Source of the DNA: Rhytidiadelphus loreus
Lineage: Eukaryota > Streptophyta > Bryopsida > Hypnales > Hylocomiaceae
Assembly (NCBI GenBank): GCA_947034895.1
Contig: OX344763.1
Span: forward strand, 32,487,025 to 32,551,024
DNA: 64,000 bases
Direction of reading: 5' to 3'
Shown: one piece after another, positions 1-11,189 of the stretch
Layout: every line of letters begins with the position of its first letter
Position numbering within the stretch: position 1 is the stretch's first letter
The notes under the pieces: model-generated
The model's input: the letters and a program-made list of their open reading frames with translations, nothing else
What the model was told of the DNA's origin: nothing
Databases searched by the model: none
Made by a program: the position numbers and the translations under genes

Positions 1-2
1 TT

Positions 3-482
3 AGAGGTCTGGAGGAGATGGGGATCATAAAAGCTCTAAATTTCCTAATAAACATGCCCGACCCAGACAAGAAAATGACCCTGTGCGCCATGCCGAAGGA
101 TATAACGTCGAAGCCGAAAGATTTCGAGGAAATCAAGAACGGCCAATTTTACATGGTGAACGGGCAACACACAGTAGCAGCTGCCAAGAGGATGCAGGAG
201 ATGCCCAAATTGAGATCGAAGGCTGAGAAGTTCAAGAAATGGGAGTGCTTTATCGTCCGGAACAAAGACGACCGAATCATTCAGAAGATCTCAGCTTATT
301 ACAACCGAGTGAACCATTTTCAGAACTTCACACCAACTTGGGCAACAAACATCATCGGAGCCCGATATGTTTGGGAAAAGGCAGGCTGCCCACCACCAGA
401 CAAGGAGCCCAATGAGTTGGGAAGGGTTCTGGAGAAACCCAGGAAATCCATCTCTGAGGCGTTGGCTCAGAAGAAGTTCAAG
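3..482 (+). CDS. Exon with ParB/sulfiredoxin-like 'GQH' motif
   Basis: Counted from the first ATG at 18, residues 41-57 read NGQFYMVNGQHTVAAAK. This resembles the [DN]G-[NQ]-H-R-[LV]-x-A-A signature of ParB N-terminal-like domains, but the usual Arg is Thr here. The following 100 residues are a compact, charged domain with several aromatic residues. The exon ends in AAG followed by GTATAT at 483, phase 0. In bacteria ParB-like domains are often fused to DNA amino-methyltransferases, and the next exon of this gene has such a signature, which raises confidence in both. The reading stays open to the left edge, so this is an internal exon. Confidence 0.5.
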
Positions 483-3400
483 GTATATAAACAGTTTAAC
501 TCGATTCGACATAAATTGTTTCGTGAATTGCACGGTTCGATTGAATGAAGTTAAACTCGATTCGAGATGAAATTGGATGAGGGTCATGACTAATTATCGA
601 TCAATTTATCCAAGATTTTGTGGACCAAGTGAAGCTTCGTTTTGCAATGATCGACGTGAAGAAGAACCAATCTGCTTTAAGCAGAGGAAAAGGGAAGGAG
701 ATCGACATTCATAACGAACTTAAAATTATTACCGCATCTAAGGACGTCTACGAGCTCTGGGCTGAACTCATTTCAGCTCACTCGCAGGGAGAGCTCACTG
801 ACCCTGAGACATTGCTGAAGTTTCGGCAGGTCAAGGGTTGGGATCAGGAGAGGGATGGTGTGTTGACGCGAGAGTTTTTCAAGCATCTCGGGAATTGCTC
901 AGCCAATGACTTGAAGCGGTTGGCACTGCACATGCTCAACAAGACACCGAAGCGGGGTCATTCCCATCCGAAGGTGACGCTGAAGCAAATCAAAAGCGTC
1001 CTTCCTGATTGCTACTCGGCGAAGGAGTGGCTGGAGCGGTGCAAGAGGAAGCAAATTATCAAGCTCCAGTTCCATAAGCTGAAGAAGGACTTGAACCTCG
1101 TGAGCAACAGTGGATACTTCCGGAGGGACAAGTGGAAGGACTTCAAGAAAGCCTACAGCGTCACGAAGGCGACGAAAAACACACTCATCAACGGCCCTCC
1201 GGATGAGTACCTTTTGCAGATGAAAATGCCTTCAAACAAGAAGAAGAGCATTTCTGAGCTGTCCCCCTACGCCGCAGAATTCTTCCGAATTTTCCTCATG
1301 AGCAAGGGGAAGTTTGTGACGCCAGATGCCACCGCCTCGTACCGCACATACGACATGGAGAAGGACGAAATCGGTATGTGGGGAGATCATATTTGGAAGG
1401 ACAGCTCGAGCTCAAACTTGAAGCTGGCAGTGTTAGACTTCCGACAAATTCCGGGGGTCATAAACAAGGAGGGGTCTAAGGATGGAGATGCGTACTTCGT
1501 GAATTTCCTGAAGTACCTTGAGGGCGATGCATGTCCAGCAATAACTGATCCTCAGGTATGGCTATGGATTTGCGGTGAGAAGGAGGTTGAAGTCGATCTC
1601 CGCCAGTACATCCGGACGACGACGTTCGGCGAAGCGTACCTTGTTCACTACGCGGAGTATCTGCCTGGACCTCATGAGAGAATCGGGGATCTGTCCAAGA
1701 GGTCCACGAAGGCAAAGGAGGCCATTCAGCTTATCTTTCTCATTCGAAAGGGATTCAGACCGAAGGCCAAGAAGATACCTAAACGGTTCGAGATACTAGC
1801 TAATGGTAGATACGCAAAGTCCAAGTCAAGTAACGATGTGGACTTCAGAATCTACAACACGGACTTGCGCATGGACTTTTACATTCAAGTGCTAGATCTC
1901 TTCGCCTCGCCAAGGGAGGACGTTGTGTCCTACTTTGCAGGAGGAAAGATTATTTGCGCGGCTTGGGTATGTGATTTATGAAACTCTCTAAATTGAAATG
2001 ACTGATTCAATAGCATTGAGATGCATGTTTAAGTCGAACCGAGTTAAATCTTTGCATTTCAAAACTAGGGGATTCAACTCGATGCGAGTTAAATTGTTGA
2101 CATTGAACACTCTTGTTTGATTGCAGATGCTTTCCCTCAACCACTTTGTTGTCGGCAATAAGAAGTGGAAGGACCGGTTCCAATCCCTAACGCAAGATTC
2201 AGAGAAATTGTCCAAGGACGATTTCCTGGATGGCAGCTACCTCATCGACTCAAAGGTTCACCAAAGGAGGGCGCCAAAGGGGTCATCCCGATCTGCCAAA
2301 GGGAAAAGAAGGATTACGGATGAAGAGGAAGCGGAGGAGAAGGCTCCGATTCATCTGGACACAGAGGACGAGGAGAATGACCACGACGATGTGCAGGAGA
2401 TAGATAGCTGGCAGGATCCTGTGCCCGGGATTATTGACCGGATGGAGAGTTCCGGAGCGGGGACCTCGGGAGCGGGTGCTGCTAGTGAGAGGCCTCTTCC
2501 TGGGGGCACATCGTCAGAGTTCTCGGGAAGGAATGAACACCGAGAGACCTCAGATGCGTCTGCTCAAGTACCCCTCACGCCCACGCCAAGTTTGCCTTCT
2601 CAAACGCAGCCGAGTACGCGCTCCTCGCAGAAAAGGAAGAGGGACCCAGTGATTCCTGCGTCACAACAGTGGCTTGTTGATTACGTCGCCGCCTCCAATG
2701 CACAGAATGAGAGAAATCGGGAAGCCGATTTCGAGAGGCATAGAAGGGAGCGGGAGGCGGATAGGGAGGAAGACAAAAGGCTTCGATTGGAATCCAGGAA
2801 GGAAACCAATGACATGATGGTTTCCATCCTGCAAACCATAGTCCCAGACATGGTGGCCAAGGCTGTCCAATTCATAAACATGAAGCCCATCTCCGTGGTC
2901 GATCCATCATCCATGTCCCCGCAGCTCATGATCGGACAGCATGCACATGCATCATCTGACAACATGACACATCCAGGATCAGCTTCGCGGAATCCGTCGC
3001 TCAATTTAACCCCCGCTTCGACCCCTGCACAATCCTCGCACCAGTCGTCTCCGATTCTGGATACCTCACCATCGCATTTGAGGGACGTGTCCAGTGTTCC
3101 TTCGGATGTGGGTACTGAAGCGCATGAACAGCCAACCGGGGAGATTGAAGTGGATAAATGTCCGGCCGAGGGTAACGCAGCGGGGGAAGTACAGCCCGAA
3201 GAGGCTGATCCTGATGAATATCAGGAGGAGGGAAATGAAGAGGATGTTAATCCGACCGAGGGGACTGACGTGGATGAGTTTCCGGATGAAGAGACTGCAG
3301 CGGAGGAAGTACAGTCCGAGCAGTCACAGGACCCTGTGACTGGTGATCCTCCAGGTTGTTCCCTGTGATTCTTTCAGACTGTATTTCAACTTGATACGAG

Positions 3401-5145
3401 TTGAATTGCATTCCGCTGCATTCAATTTTTTCCTAGGAGGTAGTTTCGGAGGGGGAAAAGGTCAGGACAGATATTAGATTCTTCATATGTAAAACTATAT
3501 CTCTTTTGAGATAGTGTAATATATCATTTGCCTTACTGTGTGTTTTGGTGTTCATCGTTTTATTTCGCAGAACACATTGTCGTGGAACCAATCCTTCCCA
3601 ACATCTCGTTGGATTCTGGTAACCCTGCATCACAATTCAGTCCCATGCGTTCTGTCTCGTTGTCGCTAGATACACCGGACCATTCTCCTCTAGACTTTGT
3701 GTCGCTCGAAGAGCCTATTCCAAACATGGGCAGGAATGTGGAGGACGTTAGTGTGAAAACAGATACCGAACCCAATGACAAAGCTCTACCAGAGTTTGAG
3801 AGTCCACGAGAGTCAGAGGTGAAGCGGGATGAGGTAGATTTGAATCAGGAACTTAACGTGGATGAAGAAATTCCTGAAAATGAGGTTCTGGAAGTGGAGG
3901 AGCTGCGAGAACCTGATGCAGAATGGGAAGGTCCTAGTTTGCCTGATGAAATTGAGGGAGATGTTGATGTCGACAATTACACGGAGACACTTCAAAAGGA
4001 CGAGGATGTATCAACCGATGTAATTCCTGAGAAGACGCCATCGAACGCTATGGTGAACTTCCTTACCAAACTAAATTTATTTTTGAATTCTTGTTGCAGT
4101 GTCTCGTGTGTTTGTATCCCCTTCGTCCTATACCGCCTTTAGTTTTGAACCAGCACGGGCCGCTGCACTTAATTAACACTTCAATAATTTGGCGTTATAT
4201 CATGGTCAGGTTAGCAGTCAGAGAACGATTCCTGTAGATGGGGAGGGGGACCAGGTTCCTGCACCATTCAAGTCCAGGTCCACAGAAAAGTGGCTTAATG
4301 TGATCCTGGATCTGAATGGCCTCCTCTGCTTCTGTGACGATGTGAGATATCACATAGGTGAGAGGAGATTGTGCACTCCCGATGAGAAAGTGCTAGAGAA
4401 AAACGTCTTGCCTTTGGGGAGGGTCGTTGCGCGCTCCCACCTGAAGACTTTCCTACAAGAGTTATCTTCGATCGCGAACGTCATGGTGTGGAGTTCCATG
4501 AACCGGTCGTACGCCCTACTTGTATGTCATTTCCTCTTCTTTCGAATGGATCCACCAGTGTGTATTCTCGGACAGGAGCAATGCAATATCTTGAAACAGA
4601 GATCCAGGAACGGGAGGCTTGTAAATTACAGAGTGAGGGGGGCAACAAAAGACCTATGGGTGAAGCCGTTGGAGAAGTTGTTCAAGATTAAGAACACCGT
4701 CCTCACCAAAGAGAATACTCTGATAGTCGACGATGTCCCTGAAAAACACTTCATGAATGATCCAAGGAATGTGGTGCTTTTTGAGTCGTGGTCGTTTGAA
4801 GGATGGGGTGCCAGGGAAGGGCTTCTCATTGACCACCTTCTTCCTTGGATTAAGAAACTGCACTTCGATTATCGCAAGGAATTGTATCGGTTTCGGTCAG
4901 ACAATCCAATGGGACGCTTCTACCTTGTAGATGAACCAGATCAGACACAGTACCAGGAACTACAGAGGGCATTAGACGTCTCCAGCTCTCTGCGAGCAGA
5001 GTGGATTGAAGAAAATCCGGATTGTCCCGTGAATCCGTGGATGACAGGAGGATCGGAGCGCAAGGACATTAAGGAAGAGGATATGTGGTTCCTTCCATGT
5101 CCTCCTCCCCCGAGAGAGGATCCCCAGACTTTGGATGATTTGTGA
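3..5145 (+). CDS. Composite gene, 5' end outside window: ParB-like motif, degenerate methyltransferase-like region, acidic linker, FCP1/NIF-like HAD domain
   Basis: Proposed exons are 3-482, 635-1966, 2127-3354, 3571-4052 and 4210-5145, with an optional 24-nt exon at 3437-3460. All junctions keep frame and sum to 1486 codons including the stop. The frame is open upstream of the first ATG (18), so the gene starts outside the window. The parts are described in separate entries. The FCP1-like exon has no in-frame ATG before its domain, which argues that it is joined to upstream exons and is not a separate gene. The first acceptor (634) is poor and is the weakest junction. The stop at 4140-4142 would end a shorter protein if the last intron is not spliced. 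I do not know a named plant gene with this combination. Function is not assignable; a nuclear role is only a guess from the acidic linker and FCP1 fold. Confidence 0.55.
495..566. repeat. Palindromic AACTCGATTCGAGTT-like motifs in intron 1
   Basis: Two copies of a 15-bp near-palindrome, AACTCGATTCGA[GC], lie at 498-510 and 554-566, with a partial GGTTCGATTGAAT between them. Related copies occur in the next two introns (2031-2096 and 3384-3408). Confidence 0.7.
635..1966 (+). CDS. Exon with degenerate, permuted N4/N6 amino-methyltransferase-like region
   Basis: The frame is open from about 617. The proposed acceptor AG is at 633-634 and the donor is TGG followed by GTATGT at 1967. The last 30 codons plus the start of the next exon read like motif I of DNA amino-methyltransferases (consensus D-x-F-x-G-S-G-T, then A-A, then G-x-E): FYIQVLDLFASPREDVVSYF is followed by AGGKIICAAW and then NHFVVGNKKW. 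Upstream, VLDFRQIPGVINKEG sits where a permuted enzyme has its D/N/S-P-P-Y motif IV, but the PPY triad is absent. The order (IV-like before I-like) fits the permuted class. With the catalytic motif gone I expect no methyltransferase activity. The N-terminal 200 residues are Lys-rich and not recognised. Confidence 0.4.
2031..2096. repeat. Same palindromic motif in intron 2
   Basis: AAGTCGAACCGAGTTAAA at 2031-2048 and TTCAACTCGATGCGAGTTAA from 2073 show the motif of intron 1 again. The second has 7-8 bp inverted arms around ATG. Confidence 0.65.
2127..3354 (+). CDS. Exon encoding acidic, low-complexity linker
   Basis: The acceptor TTGCAG ends at 2126 and the donor CCAG/GTTGTT is at 3355 (phase 1). 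The first 40 residues complete the methyltransferase-like motif. The rest is rich in Asp/Glu, Ser, Pro and Thr, with a Lys/Arg patch KRKRDP, a helical Arg/Glu-rich segment (about residues 190-225 of the exon) and internally repeated acidic blocks of the type DEFPDEE and DEYQEEG. It looks intrinsically disordered. The run to the in-frame TGA at 3366-3368 is short, so the donor just before it is likely used. Confidence 0.5.
3384..3408. repeat. Same palindromic motif in intron 3
   Basis: TTCAACTTGATACGAGTTGA is a close relative of the copy at 2073-2096, and the flanking ATTG is shared too. It lies just downstream of the proposed donor at 3355. Confidence 0.65.
3571..4052 (+). CDS. Exon encoding second acidic segment
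   Basis: The acceptor TTTCGCAG ends at 3570. Its phase matches the 3354 donor directly, or through a possible 24-nt exon at 3437-3460. The peptide is Glu/Asp-rich with Pro-Glu repeats and no globular signature. A donor ATG/GTGAAC at 4053 (phase 0) joins exactly in frame to the FCP1-like exon at 4210. If that donor is skipped, translation runs into a hydrophobic tail and stops at 4140-4142. Confidence 0.45.
4210..5145 (+). CDS. Terminal exon: FCP1/NIF-like (SCP/TIM50-type) HAD domain, probably catalytically altered
   Basis: The domain starts with VILDLNGLLCFC at the place of the HAD motif D-x-D-x-T. The nucleophile Asp is kept (codon 4309-4311), but the acid/base Asp is Asn (4315-4317) and Thr is replaced by Leu. 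Later motifs follow in order: VWSSMNRSYALLV (motif II region), TKDLWVKPLEKLF (Lys-Asp-Leu typical of the FCP1 fold) and TLIVDDVPEKHF (Asp-Asp motif IV), then FESW. The length of about 190 residues fits the family. Plants have related DLNG-type members, so this may be a family variant and not decay. The C-terminal 70 residues are Pro- and acid-rich. Known members dephosphorylate RNA polymerase II tails or act in mitochondrial import; neither can be claimed here. Confidence 0.65.
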   Translation, partial: VSSQRTIPVDGEGDQVPAPFKSRSTEKWLNVILDLNGLLCFCDDVRYHIGERRLCTPDEKVLEKNVLPLGRVVARSHLKTFLQELSSIANVMVWSSMNRSYALLVCHFLFFRMDPPVCILGQEQCNILKQRSRNGRLVNYRVRGATKDLWVKPLEKLFKIKNTVLTKENTLIVDDVPEKHFMNDPRNVVLFESWSFEGWGAREGLLIDHLLPWIKKLHFDYRKELYRFRSDNPMGRFYLVDEPDQTQYQELQRALDVSSSLRAEWIEENPDCPVNPWMTGGSERKDIKEEDMWFLPCPPPPREDPQTLDDL

Positions 5146-5246
5146 ACAGAAGATGATTTCCAATTAACTCGGATGATCTCTTCTTGTTGTATAAATGCAT
5201 TCTCTTGTGTGGGCTCATCTTTGCTTAGAGAGGATTGGATGATGTC

Positions 5247-6087
5247 ATGGTCCAATCCATTGCGACCTGCCGGAGATTGACAATTTTTCCGAACTCTGTT
5301 TGTTCCCAGGGTTTGCGTGCTACTACAGTCAGTGAAATTCAGTGTACATACACGTGTGCTGCCTCTGCTGATTCGTTCTCTGACTATGGACAGTTTGACA
5401 TATCGGAAGGCGTGTTGGGGCACATCATGTATTCCGCAGCCACGGCCCAATCGACTATGGACTTCTCAGTCATGCATGTTGATGATGGGGTTGTGGACAG
5501 TCCGCCGAATGGGGGGAAGTGCTCCGTTCCTGTTAGCTCGCCTTCACCTTTAAAAAGCCGTATGCATTCCCCTTCAGCTGCCGATCGTGATGGGATGAAC
5601 CCTGTGACCCAGAGGAAGTTGTACGGTGCTGATATGGTGGTAGACGCGGTCCATCAGGTATGGCGTTCTTTCACGAATGTAGCATTTCTTTCGATAGAAC
5701 GCATATTATGTTATTGGCATGGTAAACTTATAATCTCATGTTGTTGTGTAGGGAGATGGCCAAAACGTCGCTAAGTCCGTCATTCATGTCAATGAGACAC
5801 AACCTACAAAACTTCCTTTTAAAGAGCGGCATATGGCATCTAAGGGCTCGTTGCCTCCTCGACCCAAAAGCAATGTGCTTGCTGTAGCAGACCGTAAATG
5901 CAAGACTCATGATGGACAACTTCATAGTTATTCCCCTCGTCGTCCTTGGGATGTTGCGGAGCAAAGGTCCTTGAAGAAGCAACGGCGAGAGTTTCTACAC
6001 CAACGATCCTCTAATAACAATGGATACAGCCGAGGGCCTGAGATATTGAAGGCATTGATGACTTTGAAGAGTAGGTCGCACTCCTAG
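5247..6087 (+). CDS. Unrecognised two-exon gene
   Basis: Exon 1 ends at 5657 (CATCAG/GTATGG). The intron is 5658-5751, ending TTGTTGTGTAG, and exon 2 is 5752-6087. The junction is phase 0 and the frame then runs 111 codons to TAG, which supports a real intron. With the ATG at 5247 the protein has 248 residues. An acceptor-like TGTTCCCAG at 5309 allows an upstream exon instead. The product is Ser-, Pro- and Lys/Arg-rich, with a basic C-terminal segment RRPWDVAEQRSLKKQRREFL, and I see no known domain. It lies 100 bp after the composite gene on the same strand. It may be a neighbour or a further part of that transcription unit, but no frame-compatible junction to 5145 was found. Confidence 0.5.
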
Positions 6088-6700
6088 TACCTAGATTGAA
6101 GGCCATGGAGAACATTGGACTCTGAGTGAGGTGGATGATAGAATACAAGGCTCATACAACTCTGCTACTTTGTAGCAATGATAAGAAGTCAAGTTTTACA
6201 TAGCACTAGGAATTTCAAATTGTAGAAATCATTCTTGCTAAATACATGTAACTAATCATTTTGCAAACTATATGTAATTACTTCGTGTACGGACATTCAA
6301 ACTTTGTATGTGCTTCGGCTGTGAATGTATTGAATTTCGTCTATTTTGATGAATAATTCCATCTATTTTTCAACCTAACTCTTCCCCCTCAACTCCCATT
6401 TCATTGGAAAACTCTCAAAATAATGAATATGATGTTCAGACTACTTGTGTTCACTTTGATACCATGTGAAACAGTAATACAGTATGATCGATAAGCTTGA
6501 TCAACTTGAGATGATATTAATTAAAACACAAAAACAATATATATAGTTAGGTGGTAGAGTTACCACCTTCATGGTCATCACTAAGCATAGAGCTTAGTTG
6601 CTATCCACTACCTAGAATAATTTGTATATCACTGTAACAATTACAAGTACAAACTAATTGCAATTACAAGTGGCACACGTTGAGATGAATGAATCATGGA
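6088..6700. other. 3' flank, no gene seen
   Basis: AT-rich sequence with a probable 3' UTR (6088-6360) followed by unannotated DNA. No coding frame and no clear terminal repeats. Confidence 0.5.
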
Positions 6701-7528
6701 TGAATGGGAGCTGTAGGGTTTTCGAGAGTGATCTTCAACATCATCTTCGTCTTCATCAAGAGCCAAGAACTTAGAGGGGATGGATCTAAGCATTATGATG
6801 GACACCCATGGTGCAAGGTATTGACCATGAACATTTACAACTTTGATAACCTCAAGTTCTATAAGTTATATTATGCTAGTCATTTTGCTTGTGTAAATCC
6901 AAAGTGTGATTACTTAAAAAAAGCTAGAAAACACAATGAAACAGAGTAGATTAGTTACACAATCAACCTTCTCTTTTGTAGTAGGGGATAATCCTCCCAA
7001 GGATTGTATGTTAGTCAAGGTTCTTGCAACCACAAAGAGTTGTTTGTTATCTAGCCTAAGTAAGATTCTTACCTTTTGCGGAGTGGTTGACATTTGTGAG
7101 AAAGAAAATTGAACATTTTGGAAAGTTGTGTGCCAAACAAAGGTTAGGAGTAATGGAAGGCACTATACTCTACCCAATCCATCTTAAACATGGTTCAATT
7201 GCAAAATAATAGAGACTTTGATGGACTACAACCAATGCAAGAAATTGAGGACCCAATGTAGCATCCCATAGATGAAAGAAGAGCCTACTTTGTCATTGTA
7301 GGCAACAATGCAATTCCTGAGGTTGAAGCTTAATATGTCCACGTCCTTTGCATATATGTCTGATAGCTTGCAAATGTCATGTAGAACATCTAAAGGATAG
7401 GGCAACTTGTCTACTTCTATGTCTCCTACAAGGAATTATTGTCTTGAAAACATTCATCGGGTGACAAAAGTAATGATTGTGAATGCTCGGTGTAATGTGT
7501 ATGTGACATCATCTAAACAAAGAAGGTT

Positions 7529-8974
7529 CACTATAAGAAACCCGCATTTTTTTGAATGTTAGCAATAAACAAGGATGTTTTTCAAAACACGAGCACAAAG
7601 ATGGAATTGCAGCCATAGGAGGTAGAATTGAGTTGGATGTTTCAAAAAACATTTGCATGTCACAGGTGGAACAAGTTGATGTCCTATGCAACAGTGATGT
7701 TCTAAAAGACATTAAGAAAAACATAGTTGTGTTTTGTACAACGTCCAAGAAAACACAAAAATGCCATGTTGGCAAGAGTTTTTGGTTTAACTTTGGTTAA
7801 ATTAGAAAAAGTTACTATGAATTAAGGTAAAACCCTGACCAAATGTAAAATGCAGGGGAAGGGCAACTATTAGACAAGTTTTTTAAAAGAAAATTTAAAA
7901 AGTGCCAATTGATGTGGCATTTGATTGACAAGGCATCCAACAAGGATGAGATGGCATGCCGCATCAGCACACCTAGACACCATTCAAAAAGTTTAACAAT
8001 GTTTTTTTAGACATCAATTGAGATGTCAAGTAAGATGTTCAAATGTTTTTTGCGATATCAAATAAGATGTCAACTAAGATGTCAAATTTGACAACTTTGT
8101 ATAATTTTGAAAAATTACATATCCTATATAGTTTGTCATGCCTCCTACTGCCCTACTTGTATAAATAGTATGTCTTTTCATGTCTATTTACACACAATAA
8201 TTGGCTTTTAAGTCATGTGACATAAATACCAAATATTGTGTATGGCATATTGTGTATAATGTATGGTGTATTTTATATTATGTATGGGCTATTTTTTATG
8301 GTGTATGTCAAAGTTGATGTTGCAAAATGTTTGGATGTCGAAGCTGACATCTTAGAAAATGTCTCAAAAGACATCTAAATAGATGTCGCCAAAAACAGTA
8401 TCAAAATTTTTGTTGACGTCTAAAGTTGATGTTGCTCAAAACAACATTAATCTTCTTAGACAATGTAACATTAGATGCCACGTTAGCATTTTTCATGTCC
8501 ATGTCATTGAATTTCCATGTCAGATGCCATGTCAACATTTTTCATGTCCACATCATTGAATTTCCATGTCATATACCACGTCAGATGCCACATTAGCTTT
8601 TTTCCCAAACTACCTGTCCATCATCTTTTTTTTCACCTTGGGCAATTATTTTCTCCTAGACCACAGTAATTTATACTAAGTTATCCATGGTTAAAATAGA
8701 CTAGGGATGCTGATGTGGCAATGATTGTTTTCTCGGACAATCTTTGAAACATCATTATGTCTACAGTCATGTCTTTAACGGCATAGTTGTTTTTGTTAGC
8801 ACCTACATGCTGTAACCATAATTTTCCTCTATTTTCTACAACATCAATATAAACGTACACTTTCATTGCATTTGGTTAGTAAACATCTCAATGTTCTTTT
8901 GGACATAGCATGTTCACCTTAGACATGCTACAATTTTGGTCAGACATCCAAAAAAACACGGTTTTCTTATAGTG
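7529..8974. mobile_element. Non-autonomous CACTA-type element
   Basis: It starts CACTATAAGAAACCCG and ends with the inverse (...CGGTTTTCTTATAGTG), close to the CACTACAAGAAA ends common in plant CACTA elements. The inverted match extends three bases outside both ends (GTT/AAC), so I cannot show a 3-bp target duplication. The inside has no transposase. It is full of short GATGTC/GACATC repeats (8000-8470) and a tandem repeat at about 8460-8600. It sits within the dead transposase gene and is therefore younger than that gene. Confidence 0.6.
8460..8605. repeat. Tandem repeat inside the CACTA element
   Basis: A unit of about 60 bp, GATGCCACGTTAGCATTTTT...ATTGAATTTCCATGTCA, occurs twice, followed by a partial third unit. 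Confidence 0.6.
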
Positions 8975-10635
8975 AACTAAAACCTATGTATTTCAACACA
9001 TGCAATGCTAAAATTTAATATTGCTATAGTGAGAATCCCAAAATGAGTAGGATTGCTATTTATATCAGAGATCATTTTCATCTGGTAGCAAAAGGCATGT
9101 ATAGAGATTTCATAGATAAAATTTGTGGACTCATTGCGGAATAGGTGGCCAAAGCACCATCGACCACCAACTCCACAATTGCTTTCTTTGTTAGCAAAGA
9201 TTTCCTAATAAACTATTTGTTTCACAACAGAGAGGGAGATAAAGAGTTGAGGAGACATGAAGTAGAAGAGGTTATGGACCAATTTGAGTAATTAAGTAGT
9301 CCGAACATCTGTAATGTGATATCTTCCTCTCACTCAAACAATTACAGAGGCGTCATTGATAGTATTATGACCATGAAGAAGGAGCCAAAGTTCAAAATCA
9401 TTCACAACAACATTTTTCCTAGCCAAAGAAAGGAGAAGGTGTACATTTTCAAGGTGCTCACCAAAGGACTTGGAAGTGGAGTGAACCTAGTGAAGCGCAT
9501 GTAATCTAGATGGAAATCTATAAAATGTGTGGATGATGTTTAACCACGTGAAGCATGTGAAGGAGTAGACCATGATGGTTTGCTACATGTACAATCCCAA
9601 TTAAAAGAAGGTGATAACCATTTCAACATGTGATATGCAATCAGAAGATGATTATCAAGATTTAAGTGCTTTTCTAGAAATGCTTGAATGTAGTCATTTC
9701 ACAACATGGAGTTGAACACCCAATCTTCAAGGGGGTCATGGTAGATAACGCTACGGTCAATTGGAATGCTACTCGTATTGTCTATAGTATTGGTTCGGCA
9801 AATTAGAAAATGAAGAATTGGGAGAAAACTTACTTGTTGCATTGAAACACTTCACTTCAAGAACACACACAAAAGTACATTGAGAAAGCATTCCAATAGC
9901 AACACATTTTATTTTGTAAACAATACAAAGATGTGAAGACTATGGAAGATAAAGACAAAATATCTTGCAATTTAATTATGGTGGTTATTATCTGGAGCTA
10001 CCATTGAAAATGGGCTTCATCACTTAGACCATTGGCTTACATTTTGGCATTTCCTTTATAGGTAGTGGGGAGCCTTCATGCAAATGGTAATCTTACTTGT
10101 CATTTGAAATTTTTTACTTTATTTTGCATTGCAAAATTAATGTTTGAATTTTTTTCCATTTGTGGTTTTTTGTATGCAAGTGTGAGTTTAGTCTAAGAAG
10201 TTATGAGTACCCTGGAATTGAAATTTTTGCCAATTTTTTTTTCTACATTAATAAAAAATGGAGGTATTGCAAGGTAGCCTCCAAACCTAAGTTAAACTTG
10301 ACTAAGATTTTTGGATTGCCTATTGGTACCTCCGTTTTTGGTTAATGCAAAAGTAAAATTTTCTTTTATGAAAAACAATATTGGAAATGGGTTGGATGTC
10401 GTTAGCATGTATCTAGATTCGATCCATCAAAAGGAGAATGAAATTGAGAGTTGCAAGATAAAGTAGAGATAAAGTGGAAGAGTACTAGCAACGTTGAAGG
10501 ACAAATTCTTGGAGTAACACTATTGCCTTTTCCAAGGCTAGGTGCAATTGTATCGTTAGAGACCAAGGCTAACCATAATCAAAACATGTATCAAATTACA
10601 GTGGGTATGTACCCCTTATGCATATCATTAGAAGG

Positions 10636-10929
10636 GATTCTGGGGTCCTGGAGGGCCGTTTCAAGCACCTCCCTGCGTCTAGTTCCCAGCAGTTCCTTCC
10701 CATCCCTACGAACGCGAGCGCTGCCACGTCACTTTTTTTAAAAAGAATTAAAAAAAAAAAAAAAAAATCTTCTCAAAATGCAAAAAAAAATTGAAAAATT
10801 TAATTTAATTTAATTTTTCTGAAAAGTGACGTGGTAGTCTCCATGCCACGTCACTGCGCTGCGGGAGTGCTGCTGTAGCGCAGTTCCCGCGTTGGGAACA
10901 GATTGGGAATTTGCAGCCCTCCCACAGCC
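10636..10929. mobile_element. GC-ended MITE with three TGACGTGG boxes
   Basis: A GC-rich start (GGGGTCCTGGAGGGCCGTTT, from 10642) and an end whose complement reads GGGAGGGCTGCAAATTCC flank an A/T-only centre (10734-10820). It interrupts the transposase-like reading between GAAGGG and the block ending in CKHLYY. No target duplication is certain, so both boundaries are approximate. CCACGTCA/TGACGTGG occurs at 10724-10731, 10827-10834 and 10846-10853. Confidence 0.45.
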
Positions 10930-11189
10930 TGAAATCTCATCTAATGGTCCGGATTTTACCAACATGGTTGTTTTAGCTATTGGTGGTCGACAACAATACG
11001 TAAATTGTAAACACTTATACTACCTATTTCAATATTTCTATAAGATGGACATCCATGAGGACAAATTCATTCATGCACTGAGTTATAGCCTCAATGAGTT
11101 GAAGCTTCTTTTAGTTAAAGCAAGGATCATCACAGTTGCAGAGTACTCATCGCTACATTGTTTTATATACTTCATTCGTATTATATGAA

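Noticed and set aside
5146..5309. Splicing of the FCP1-like exon into the 5310 exon
   Set aside because: The only nearby donor (GTGAAC at 5142) gives the wrong phase for the long downstream frame, so the two are kept as separate genes.
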